From: Centropus unirufus
Taxonomy: Eukaryota; Chordata; Aves; Cuculiformes; Centropidae
Assembly: GCA_013397695.1 (NCBI GenBank)
Contig: VYZI01000105.1
Location: 748,284 to 812,283 of the forward strand
Direction of reading: 5' to 3'
DNA: 64,000 bases
This document shows, in pieces, positions 51,684 to 62,901 of the stretch. The position numbers and the translations under genes were made by a program. The stretch's first letter is position 1; the number at the start of each line of letters is the position of its first letter. The notes under the pieces were generated by a model, which made no database searches, was not told the DNA's origin, and saw only the letters and a list, made by a program, of their open reading frames with translations.

Positions 51684-51924
51684 ATAGAGAGGATGTATTG
51701 GTCAGAATAACTTGTCTGTCACCCAAAGTGACAAATTCTTAGCTGTATAGTTGGTGACAAGTATTTACATCTATGGTTAAGCATGAATACATGATGCAAA
51801 ATTAACAAGAAGACTATATCCTGTTGAGTTACCTGTTAATTTTAGAAGTCTGACTATGGTTTTGGGTTACAAAATACAACTTCACATAGGAAAGCATCTC
51901 CATGTATTAAGCTACATTGTGGGG

Positions 51925-51967
51925 ATTTGGAAGGGATGGTGAGAATTGAGAAATTTGGAAGGGATGG
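51925..51967. repeat. 28-bp spaced direct repeat
   Basis: The 15-mer 'atttggaagggatgg' occurs at 51925-51939 and again at 51953-51967, 28 bp apart. The spacer includes a 'gagaattgagaa' segment. Likely a local tandem duplication that has partly diverged. Confidence 0.8.
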
Positions 51968-54796
51968 AGGAAGTGTGCTGAACATCTGGACAATCACCTT
52001 AGTCAAGTAACATTACTTGCTCATCTGATGTTTACGAGGATCTTAGTGCAGGTATGCTTCATTACTCAATGCCTCTTAAAGGCCGATTTTCTTAGAAAAA
52101 GAAATCATTTATGCATGTAAGAGCTACAGAGGAGAAATTTATGAAAGACGTCCTACTAAAACAAGAGTAATCTCTCTGTGCTCCTCTTGGGGCAGAAGGA
52201 AATCACGGCAGGAGTTTAATTTAGCTTCCTTAAATGGTCCTTCAGAGGAAGCTAACACTTTCTGCTGCTTGCAGGGGGCCTAAGGAGATTTGCCTTTGTT
52301 AGATAAAATTAAACACTGTAAACGCCCCCTTAACGCTGCATGGAATGGGCTAATCATACGTTATGTGGTGAGTTTTGCAAACAACACCCACACTTCTCCC
52401 TGTACAGGCTTTCATACTTAGGATGGACAGGTTCTATGCGTTCCCTATGAGTTGATGTGATGTTACAAGAGGAGGATGGACCCTGGTAACACTGTTTCTG
52501 CTGACTTATTCTCTTAACAGGGGAATACCAGCCTCAGAATAAACACATCTCCCATTAAAAAAAAATAAATCTTTTTTAGCAAATTGTATTCCTGAGACAC
52601 AGAAGAAAAACAAAACCAAACCCCCTCCACCAAGTCAGCTCTAAACCTCTACAAAAATTATTTAATTATGTAACACAATTTAAGTAGATACTTCTACTGC
52701 TCATCACAGGAAAGCAAGAAAACAAAAGAGATTTAAACCACAAGGAAGTAAGCAATAAGTCAATGATGTTAATAAGTCAGTGATTAATGTGTTACAGCTA
52801 TTTCAGCGCATCTTTGCTGAATGCTAGGGACGGTTCGAAGCTTTAACTTTGCTCACTTTTAAGCTCCTTGCCAGGTTCCTTGTTTGGAGATATAGAGGCA
52901 ATTATTTCCAGAGGGGTGGTAGAATCCTAGGTAGACTGAAAAAAAATACCTGATGGAGAGGTCTTCTTTTCCCTTTCTCCTTTGGCATTTGTACAAAGGG
53001 ACGATGACTCTGCTCCCAAATAGGTGAGAGAACACAGCCCTGGGTATGGCATTTGCCAAAAAAACTCAATCCCACAACAATTTTCTGTCCTCAATCTGTG
53101 ATGATAAATTCATGTTACAGTTTGGAAAACAAACAAAAACCTTAAGGTGATGCGATAGTGATTTTATCTAACTGAGGGACAGGACTGCACTCAAGCAAAT
53201 GGTTGTTGCAATCAATTGCTTCAAGGAATTTGGAACAAAGATTTCCAGTTTTCCAGCTAAAACAAAACCTTTCAATGGAAGTAGTAAAAGTGAAAGAGCT
53301 AACAAGCTTTTAGATGTAATTTGATATGATTTTGTAACACACTTGTTACACAGAGACAGAAATCAAGGTGACCCCAAGGGGTGTCTTTTAACCCTGCCTA
53401 TTTACTTGTCTTCTGAGATCAAGCCCTACTAATGACCAACAGGAGTCCTATATGTGAGATCACTGGAGTGACAGTGGCTGGAGTGGAGTTTTTGTCCTGA
53501 AGTATCAAGGAATCACCCGTGTGACCTGAGTCTTTATAGCAGCAACAATGGACTGGTTTCACAAGGCAGCATTTTCAGTAAAATTACTTGAAAGACAAGA
53601 AAGTGAGCTTGTGAATGAGAATTTAAAGTGTTCTTACTTGGCAGTAACAAAAATGGGCCCCTTTAGGTTTCACAGTATGCTTTTATTTTTAGCACTTTAA
53701 TAAGCTGAACTCTCTTTTATCACTATAACTTCTGACTAAAAACAATCAATACAACATACTAAGGAGCATTAAAACAAAGAAGTATTTTGGTAATGTAGAA
53801 AGATTTATTTCCTAATTAAAAGCCAAATTTTGGGAAAAATTGCTTTCATTATAGAAAAGAATTTTGCCTGTTCTAATTGCTGTGTACTTGAAGAGTTTCA
53901 AGTCATTCTCATTCCATGAACAAAAGGATCTCAGGATCTCCATAGGCAGAACTGTGGATGTTAAGAGGAAGGAAAACTAAGCCAGTTCTTCCTCAATGAA
54001 GTTTAAAATGACTTAAGAGTTGGTCATTTGCAAACTTCAATGTAAACGTCAAATTATAAATTACACACACAAGAGGATCCGTAAAATAATCTTGGCTGAA
54101 TACTAATGTAATGCTAAATGGGGCACGCTGGATTAGATTGGTGCAATGGAATGCAATTTGCAGCTCCACAAGTCACCAGGAGCCATGGTTATTGTTTCTT
54201 ACAGAAGGTATATAGCACCCAGATTTCTATTTGATTTTAGCAGAGCTCTTATTCTTCCAGATGGCAAAACATCATGACCCTCAGAGGTAAGGATGGAGGC
54301 CCTGAAAAACCATTCATTCTGATTTTCCAGGCAGGCCTTGAAAGACTATATAAAGTACTCTAAAATGTCATAACCAGTTCTTCCTACTAATTTTCTCCAG
54401 CCAACAGCCCAAAATTCTAGTCAGTATGAATAAAAGCAGCTACAAGGCAATGGCCGAACACCAGCATAAATTTACAACACTTCAGCTCCAGAGTGATTTA
54501 TACTGTCCTTGAAATGCATCTTGGAAATGTCAAGTATTTGCTACATATGTATGTGCTGCAAAATGGTATCACCCTGCCAGAGGTTTACCATGCCTTCCAG
54601 GGTACATCTTCCAGGGATTAAAAATTCAAACATTGTGCTATGTATTTCTATTGGAAAATAACACATTCTACCAGAGAATAAGATACCTCATATCATCCGC
54701 TCTGTGCCAAATGGCAGAGTGCAGAAATCCTATCGCTTTAGCAGATGCAAAGAAATTTAACGTTCTTTCTTACAGAAACAAGTGGTCTCAAAAATT

Positions 54797-55535
54797 GCGG
54801 TCAATGGCTCAATATCCAAGTAGAAACTGATGACAAATGGCATTCCTCAGGGTTCAGTATAGAGACCAGAGTTGTTTAACATGTTTATTGTGGACATAGA
54901 CAGTGAAATTAAGTGCACTCTTAGGAATTTTGCTGATGACACCAAGTTGTGTGGTGCAGTCAATGTGCTGGAGGGAAGAAATGCCATCCAGAGGGACAAT
55001 GACAGACTTGAGAGGTGGGCCTCTGAAAACCTCATCGTCAAGTTTAACAAGGCCAAATGCATGATCCTACACCTTGATTGGAGCAATCTGAAGCACAGAA
55101 TACAGGCTGGGTGAAGAATGGATTGAGAGCAACACAATTGGCTGTGCTGGTGAATGGGAAGTTCAACGTGATCTGGTAATGCATGATTCCAGTCAAGAAA
55201 GCCAACTGTATCCTGGGATGCACCAAAAGAAGTGTGACCAGCAGGGCAAGGGAGGGGATTCTGTCCCTTTACTCGGCTCTTCTGAGACCTCACCTGGAGT
55301 CCTCTGTTCAGTTATGGAGTCCTCAATACTGGAAAGACAAGAATCTCACAGAGTGAGTCCAGAGGAGGGCCATGAAGATGATCATTGGGCTGAGGGACCT
55401 CCTCTATGAGAACAGGCGTAGAGAATTGGGGCTGATCCGCCCAGAGAAGAAAAGGCCCAGGAGAGACCCACTGGCAGCCTTCCAGTACTTAAAGAGGGCC
55501 TACAGGAAAAACTGGGAAAGGTTGTTTATCAGGGA
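54797..55535 (+). mobile_element. CR1 fragment with intact RT catalytic motif, both ends missing
   Basis: The frame 54872-55114 (80 codons) reads MFNMFIVDIDSEIKCTLRNF then ADDTKLCGAVNVLEGRNAIQ, then RDNDRLERWASENLIVKFNK. The RT catalytic FADD is intact (TTTGCTGATGAC, 54929-54940). Upstream, from about 54797, the 'caatggctcaatatccaag' and 'ggcattcctcagggttcag' blocks are the region before PQGSV. Downstream, with frameshifts, the element goes through 'gccatgaagatgatcattgg' and 'gcagccttccagtacttaaa'. It stops near 55535 without a 3' tail. It lies in the intron between the two SNARE exons, in antisense orientation to the gene. Confidence 0.92.
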
Positions 55536-58500
55536 TGCCTTTCTGTAAGACATTCAAGTTAAGAAAATATTATTTTAAATTGCAATTATGTAAGTTTCCT
55601 TAAAATGAAAAAAAAAAGAAAGAAGTTAAAAATAATTGTATTTGTTTTTCCAAATTGACTTAATGCATGGGCAGTTTGGATAAATACCTTAATATCACTG
55701 GCGTGCAGTATTTTTCAGAAGTCCACTTTTGTCTACAATTAACACAACACTCACCTTCTCTCACAGCTAATAGCATAAGCTATTGAGTCCTATAGCTTAC
55801 TTGACTGATAAGTCAAGTCAATAAGTGTCAATCCAAGTTTGTCCAAGTGATAAGTGTCAATCCAAGTTTGTCACAGGAATAGATAAGGATGATGGGATGT
55901 TGATTCATAGAAATAAATATACTTTATTTCTTCTTGTGGAAATATCATATATTTTACCTAGTAAATAAAATCATTGATATTTACAACTTGCTTGACCTCT
56001 TTTGTTTTACATGGCTCATTTGATTTACTTAACCTATTCTAGATGTGGCCTCCCAAATACAGTCTGTCTGTGGCAGCTTATAACTCCCATCCAGCAGAAA
56101 TAAACAACCACCTGGGCAGCTTAAGCCTTTATGACATTTACTGCTCAATTGCAGAATTACCAGAAACTGAGAACACAGCAGTTCCAACTTCCCTAAAATG
56201 ACTTCAGATAAACTGGTGTGAGAAGAATCCTACTGGTGGCAATAAAATTCATAAAAGGAAGTGCCTCATTCCTTATACAAAATTAGTTGGCTCATTCACT
56301 GCAGGTATATCAGCCCAATCACAGCATGAGAGTCCAACATAGAACAGCAGACAAATCTTCACATATGAGTATATTTGCAAGTGTGGAGTCACCCATTATT
56401 CCTTTCCTTATAAATCAGCACTATCACCACCAGATTTAAATGTAAATGTCCACATACAACAAGGGAAGGCACAAAAACTCAGACTCAGAGAGAGCAGAAA
56501 GAAGAAAGAAGACAGAGGCACATGCATTTTTTTGTGCTGTCTCTTAACTGCAGTAAGATAAGTCAGTCAGAGATCATGGTAGCTTACGCCTGACTCCAAC
56601 AATTCAATTGTAGCAGCAGTCATCAACCTATGCCCAACACGGAACCGAGCATATTACAGGCTCTTCACTGCTGTCCAAATCCAAGGACATTTGAAAATGA
56701 CAGCGGAGGCCACCACTGCTGCAGTCCAGATAAACAGAGAGAGGAAGGCCAGCAGTATACAAAACACCATGATCTTATAATCAAGGCAAGTAAGGGCACT
56801 AATATCATGCAATTTCAGCAGTGGGTGTTGTTTACAATAGAGCTTAATTAGACTTAAAACAATAACTTGATGACGGAGTATATACCTAGGATGCACAAGA
56901 AAATTGGAAGTTTCTTCAGAAGTGGAATAGATATTCACTGATGCAGAAATATCCCAGCATAGCATTTCTGCATGGGCTGTGCTCTGCAATGACATACAAA
57001 TCCATGTCTCAACAAGTAGCTGAAAGCAAGAGAGCCAACAGAAGATTTCCCAATTCATCTGGAACCAATAAGAACATAAATGTACTCATTCACATAATAG
57101 CCTCCTCTGAGATCACTTAGGAAACTTAACCAAATGAGAGAGTTTCCAGACCACATTCTACTGAATGTAGATATTAAAGCTGTTAGATTCAGGTATTCAG
57201 GGACTTTTCTCAAGATGTGTTCATTTTCTGCATATGTCCCAATTGAGACATATAACTCTGGAGAGTTTAGTTAAGGATCCAGTTGAATGATTTCCCAGCT
57301 CTGTTTGCATTAGCACACTTGACAACAGACTCTTGGCTATGCTGTTCAGACAGTCAAACTGGAAGAGGACATGTGTGGAAGGGTGCGGATGGGTCCTCCT
57401 GACTCTTGACAGTGTCCACGTGTTAAAAAAATCTTCAGGTCATAAAGGCAACAATGATAAAGCAGTCAACAAAGCTGAGCTGATTTCATAGGCATAAAAA
57501 CCCAACATAAAACATCCAAAACAAAAAAAAAACCCAACCCTCTGCACATTAAAAAGCTTGTAAACTAAGCAATAAATTTGCATTCATGCAAATATATTCT
57601 ACTTTGAAAGACAGGTATTATTATTAACATCGGGGAATAGGTGATTATGTGGCATGTCAGTAAACAACAGACTTATTCAAGGACCAAATATATTGACCCC
57701 ATCAGGAAGTTCTGAGAATGAAGAAAAGCACCAGCTGCCATGTTTTTATTTATCTGTGGGCTCTAGCCTGATAGATAACATGCAGTTATGTTTTAAAGGG
57801 AGGCAGCGCCCACTTTAGATCATGTTACAAAGTTTCTTTGCCCTATTTTAAATATAAGATCCCTACGCTTCAAGACTGAAGTGAAGACTTATTAGCACCA
57901 AGATCTAAACCTGGATATGTAATGGAAGGAAAAGAAAGCCTGAGGAAGTCTTTTGCTCAACACAGTAAGGTCTTCTTTCAGACAGTGGGATTTGCTGTGT
58001 AAAGATAGATTAGTGTATACTTGGTCTTGACAAAGAGGTGGAGGGCTGTGTCTCTGCTGCTGTAATCTTAAAATAGATCATAGGTACGTGATCTTGGGAT
58101 CTCTTCCCATTTTATAAGGCTAGAAGGTTGCAGATACACTGACAGAATTTCAGTTCCAAAAGTGTCCAACAGAGGACAAAATATTACTCTTTGAAAAGTG
58201 TAAAATATTTTCAGGACAATATGAGTGTTTCCTTGTGGCTTTGGGAAGTGTGATGGAACTGCCAACAATGATATAGGTGGTGAAAGTTGAATTAGAGTAG
58301 TTTATTATGGGATTTAGATCTTGCAAGTTATTTTGGCATAACTAGTAAGGTTACATACACAGGTAAGATGGAAAAACAGCTAATCTAAATCAGAAATAGA
58401 ATAGCATTTCCTTTTGCCATAGGGGAAAAAAATATAGTAACTGTATTATTCAAGTCATCTTTATTCTCTGTTACAAGACAAAAAGACTACAGACAAATAC

Positions 58501-58899
58501 GCACTTGCCTTCATCAAGTACTAATACAGATACTGGCCGTTGTGTTGCTGACACTTTTTTCAGAGGAACTGGGGATTTAAGGATTCTCTTCTCCCTGACA
58601 CAAGTTATAAAACTGATTTAATGGAACTATGTCTATTTATCCCAGAACAGTCAACAAAAGAGCAAGCTCACACATGTGAAAAAGTAATGTTCAATATGAA
58701 ACACTGGGAAAGTTTCACACTGTTGAGGCACCTTTAGTTCAGTTGAACGGCTAACTGTGAGCACAGAAAAATGTGACTGTTGCTCTAGAAATTACCCTCT
58801 CACAGTGCCAAGTCCTTAATTCTTGCCTTGGATGCTTTAGCTGAGGAACACTTCTGCTACAATGAGAACAAAGCATAGCAGTGGAGGTGGCTGTCTTAT
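55536..58899. other. No gene recognised (middle of inter-exon intron)
   Basis: Holds the 29-bp duplication at 55821 and an A run near 57520. The 134-codon minus frame at 56654-57058 is discussed in findings; it is within what chance allows. Confidence 0.6.
55821..55872. repeat. 29-bp tandem duplication
   Basis: A 23-bp identical block, beginning 'ataagtgtcaatccaagttt', occurs at 55821-55843 and again at 55850-55872, a period of 29 bp. No function is suggested; it looks like a recent slippage or duplication event in an AT-rich intron. Confidence 0.9.
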
Positions 58900-59830
58900 A
58901 GCCATCTTGAGTTCTTGCCATTTGTACATTAGATCTTCACAGTTATTATCAAAACACTCCAGAACCTCCTGGATTTTTTTAGGCCCTGCTGTGGCTGTGT
59001 TCTTTCTCCAGCATGTACTAGGGTGGTTTAAGACCCTGATGAGGATCAGAGCCTCCAAACATGAGGCTATTCCTATCTGTTTGCAGAGGGCCTCAACCAC
59101 TTTGCCTGTTCTCTTGTTAATCCTAACCCATAAACACTCCACCAGCTCCTCATCCATCCCTACACAGAGCTGCATGTGCTCCAGCTGCCCTCTGACATAA
59201 CAGACGATCCTTCACCGTCATCTTCCTATCTTGCCCTTCCTAAAGAGCTTGTATCTTTCCAATGTAATGCTATAACCATGGGAGCCATTCCACCTTGCCT
59301 CTATGATCTCAATAAAATCAAAGACCTGCAACTTTACACAGATCTGTAACTCTTCATGTTTCCTCCCCATACTGTGTCTGTTAGGGTTTGTGATATTTGC
59401 CCACAGTGGGGCCTCGTAGGAACCTCACTGCCTATATGCAAGTGCTAGAGGGGACTTTATCCAGGTCCCATTGGGATGACTTTGTGAATCCTTCCTGTCT
59501 CAGAGTTCCATGCCCTTTAATCAGTAGTTCTGTCCATTTCTTCCTCACAGGACTGGAGCTCACCCTATGCATCTCCATCGTTCCCAGTTTAAATCCTTCT
59601 TTATGGTGTCACCCATCTTATAGCCAAAAATAGTTACGCCTTTCCTAGTGAGGGGGATCCCATCTCTCCCAAGTAGATGCTGATATGAAAACAAGGTGCT
59701 TTGTTTATAGAACCCAAAACCATGTTGACAACACCAACTCCACATCCAGTTATTGATTTCTTCTATTAGTGTCCTCCTCCTCACACACTTTCCCCTCAGC
59801 AGCCTCCTCTGATGAAGCTGCATAGGCATT
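58900..59830 (-). mobile_element. 5' CR1 fragment spanning ORF1 (esterase) and ORF2 (endonuclease)
   Basis: Minus strand, reading from 59829 downward. The frame 59829-59560 includes INNWMWSWCCQHGFGFYKQ and LLGRDGIPLTRKG, matching the C-terminal end of the CR1 ORF1 SGNH/esterase domain (W--WC--EGFGF-D and RDGIHL). The His of DGIHL is Pro here (CCC near 59650). From about 59376 another frame reads MGRKHEELQICVKLQVFDF then IEIIEARWNGSHG, the ORF2 endonuclease start (ARS-GNKQEELE and ITETWW-GSHDW). The frame 59175-58837 gives DEELVECLWVRINKRTGKV, then VEALCKQIG, and an LNHPSTCWR-NTA block. The CYRPPN segment is deleted, and GDFN reads IRVLN. There is no ORF2 RT or 3' tail. The 5' end near 59830 and the 3' edge near 58900 are approximate. 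Confidence 0.85.
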
Positions 59831-62081
59831 GTTTTGCCAAGAGCTCTTGTAAGACTGTATTAAAAAGACTCTTTGTTAATTCAAAGGTAATTTAGTCCAC
59901 TGGCTTGTTTTGGCTTCAAGGGCTTGGACTCACAGACATGTAATGCTTAGTTAATGCTTAAGAGATGCCATGACTAGGAACAAAGTTATGGGGCTTATCT
60001 GCAGAAGATAAAAAATAACAGAGATATTCAGCCCCGAGTCTACATTTCCCCTCATCTGTTTCCTCCTTGTGTGACAGAAATTGCTCTCTACCCTAGGGAG
60101 CATTATGGATGTGTTCATTAAGGAACTGGACTATACACTAACAAAACTACTTTTGGATTTTTGCAGGAAGTATGGGTTACTCTGCCTGTACCATTCATAG
60201 TCCAGACAAGCTCTTCCCATTAATGATCCCCAGATCAGGTGAACCATATGCTTGTTTGCTCTACAATCCTGGAAGCATTTTTCTGAGTGGTGTACCTCAC
60301 GTTCCCAGGATATATATTTTTCTCAATGTTTTCTAAAGAAGCACAGGCAAAGCCTTCATGTCATGCATTTCAATGCATTAAAAAATGAAACAGGTGCCAA
60401 AAGAACTGTCTCATCATCATTGCTTTTGAATTTCCACTGTGGGGATTTAAACTCCCTTTGCCTCCCAATTCTTAATCTCACTTTTTTTTTTCTGTGTAAT
60501 GTGAATGTCATAAGATAAACAATGAGACCTTTCAGCAATTGATTGGGAAGATACCATGACTGGCTGCCAGGCTGAAAAGATACTCTTAAAGAGACTATTA
60601 AAAATCTACTGCAGTGAAACAAGAAGAAAGTATGTGTCAGATATAAAAGCAACAAAAACCTTACACTGGCTCAAAGATAAAACATCCTACTTTTTTCCTA
60701 GTGGCAATTTAATACTGGGGTCACTTCTACACATGGGCAACATCTCAAAATAATAAATATAGTCTTAAGAAAAGGAGTTACAAGGATCCTGAAGCTAGCT
60801 GATGCATGTTGTCATGTTCCTCAAGGCATTAACAACTGATGTGCTTTTAGGTAATGAATCAGGCTTCCTAGTTAGCAACATAGAAAAATGAGCTTCCAAG
60901 CACACATAAATTTAAAAAAGAAAAAAAAAAAAAAAAAGCTGAATTTAGTTATCACTTTCATTTTTTTCTGCCCCTGTGAACCTGAATGGTGTTTCTCAGT
61001 GGGATCCAACTAGCTCACTTCAGTGTGAAAGGAGAAATCTTATGCTAATGGAAACTTGCAAAGGTACAAGCTTGCCAAAGAAATCCACAGTGATTAATAA
61101 ACAGCAGAAGAGACTTTCTTCTTTTATGACCTACATATGGCTGTCTTAGGACTTGATCCGACTCCCAGGAGCTCCAGGGAGAACTCCAGCTGCATGCTGC
61201 AGGTTAGAAATTTCTCTACAAATCTTGCTTCTCTGGAGTTTAGGACTTTCAATATGGTTTTAGGACGGTTAGCTCTCAAATTTGGAAGTAGACAGTTACT
61301 TCTGAAGCACTGCCCAGTAACATCCTGCATGCACAAAATAAGATACAGCAAAAAAAAAAAAAAAGCCTGCTCTTAACTTCATCAGAAGGCAGCAGTGACA
61401 AAGACACGAGTTAGAGGAAATTTAAAAGAAGCAAATCTAGCACATCTTATCCTTCTGTTCAAAAAGAGTGGTGACTGCTTTTAAAGATAATAATAGGGGT
61501 TACTCTTATATATTTTCCCATGTTTTCTTCACCACACTCCTAGCCACTTGCAGTTGGAGAGCAAGAGGAGGACAGCTAATGGGCAGAAGATTCAAACTAT
61601 GCATGTGAGCATACCATGATGTTAGGCTACTGTAAATTTAATAAGACACAACCTACAATGTGGAAAGAAAATTCCATTTAGGAGAAGCAAGCTGCCTAAT
61701 TTTCTCCACCATCATCAATAATCACAAAAATAATTTTTATTATTATTTGTTTTTTAATTACACCTTGAGGTAGGAATAAAGAATTGTATTCCTTTCCAGT
61801 TAATGGTATATATTTTTCAGCATCCATTTTACAGTCAAAAGAGAATGGATTAATCTCACTGCAAATTCTGTTTTCTACCAAGCATGCCAGCTAACTATCC
61901 TTAATGTATGATCCTTATTGTGTGAGGCAGTTTGTCCTACATTATTGGATGTACAAAATTATCAAAACACAGGAAACGTATTCGCAGCATCAACCAACAG
62001 CTCCTCATAAGGGAACACACAACATCATATTGGAATAATTCAGCAAAGTAATAAAGCCCATACTATAAATGTGATGCCTAC
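59831..62081. other. No gene recognised (right part of inter-exon intron)
   Basis: AT-rich with poly-A runs at 60916 and 61350. The frames of 60-99 codons have no recognisable domain. The last bases form the donor-side flank of the first SNARE exon. Confidence 0.65.
60916..60938. repeat. Poly-A run
   Basis: An A run of over 20 bases, broken by a single G. It follows no gene body or recognisable processed copy, so it is not evidence for a retrocopy. Confidence 0.85.
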
Positions 62082-62154
62082 CTATTGTATCGCCTTGCTC
62101 ATGCACCATGGACGCCAACTCTTTAATGATTTGGTTCACATCCAACATGTCACT
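62082..62154 (-). CDS. TSNARE1: Internal coding exon, N-terminal half of a Qa-SNARE motif (probable TSNARE1)
   Basis: This 73-nt minus-strand exon is bounded by a pyrimidine-rich acceptor (ctttctgtcttttcag) just above 62154 and a GT donor at 62081-62080 (ATAG|gtaggc). It reads in phase 0 as 24 codons, SDMLDVNQIIKELASMV followed by HEQGDTI, plus one G that begins a split Asp codon. Known of the family: Qa-SNAREs of the syntaxin 7/12/TSNARE1 group carry LDVNQI-K-LA-M-HEQGD here, and the Gln of HEQGD (codon at 62097-62095) is the zero-layer glutamine of the SNARE four-helix bundle. Such proteins act on endosomal membranes in vesicle fusion. The downstream exon at 49642-49560 continues the frame exactly. 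The wording SDMLDVNQIIKELASMV and the long introns favour TSNARE1 over STX7 or STX12, which are the alternatives. The exon as a SNARE exon is near certain; the gene name is less so. Confidence 0.9.
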
Positions 62155-62901
62155 CTGAAAAGACAGAAAGTCTAACGTTAATGATGAATGGGTAATATTC
62201 AACCATAAAAAGCCTTTTTTCACCATCAAGCCTTACAGCAAAAAAACAAACCCAGAAAAATATCATCTGTGTAGAATTAAAAGAAAAGGTTACAAAGTTC
62301 CCATAGTCAATAAAAAAATCACCTTAAAAAACATGGTTTGCTGGATCTAAGTCAGCCAGCTGACTTGAGTTTTTTATAAGAAACAAGTAGGATGAACAGA
62401 TTAATTTCTTTTCAGAATTGTGGAGAACTAAGAAAATAAAAACATCAGCAGAAAACTCATCTCTTTCTATAAAAGTCATTTTTGATGCAGGCCATTCAAT
62501 CCAGTGTGGATTAATAAGTAGGAAAAAGCCCATCTTTCACCACTGCATCTCTCTGATAAAATACTGTTCACAAACTGATGGAGATATAATAAAAAACTCA
62601 CTGAATTTGAAATCTCCTTATGTGTAAAGCAATAAGAAAAGACCTGTCTGATGAATAGACTCATTTTTTTCTATTTGTATGTTTTCAAGTGGGGCAAAAA
62701 AACAAAACAGCAAATGACTAGATTCAACAGTGAAATTTTCTCAGTTGAAACAGCAAATTGCCAGCAAGTTTGGGTTTTTTTCAGTTCTTAATACTTACCA
62801 CCACCATGTACAAGAGCAAATGTGAGCATATGTTGTCTTCATATGAAAGAGGTTCTTAGAAAAAGAATTAACCTAGCAATAATAAATATAACAATTGAAA
62901 A

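Larger units (their letters stand above)
49643..54796. other. No gene recognised (left part of inter-exon intron)
   Basis: Contains the GTTAAT-type repeat pair at 51631 and the direct repeat at 51925. Segments 52190-52380 and 54090-54240 look non-random (see findings). Confidence 0.65.
49643..62081 (-). other. TSNARE1: Intron between the two SNARE exons
   Basis: This 12.4 kb interval is bounded by a GT donor at its upper end (62081) and an AG acceptor at its lower end (49643). It contains two CR1 fragments (54797-55535 plus strand; 58900-59830 minus strand), a 29-bp tandem duplication near 55821 and simple A/T runs. I see no further exon that would splice in phase between the two flanking ones; they already join without a missing part of the SNARE motif. 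Confidence 0.85.

Noticed and set aside
52830..52846. GGTTCGAAGC, resembling a tRNA T-loop
   Set aside because: No matching acceptor, D-arm or anticodon stem could be found around it.
54847..55293. 148-codon minus-strand frame, the longest in the window
   Set aside because: It lies antisense to the plus-strand CR1 RT frame that contains FADD; CR1 antisense strands are often open.
58862..59200. 112-codon plus-strand frame
   Set aside because: It is the antisense shadow of the CR1 ORF2 endonuclease frame on the minus strand.
60916..60938. Poly-A run as tail of a processed pseudogene
   Set aside because: The sequence to its left shows no homology to any coding gene I recognise, and there is no visible target-site duplication.
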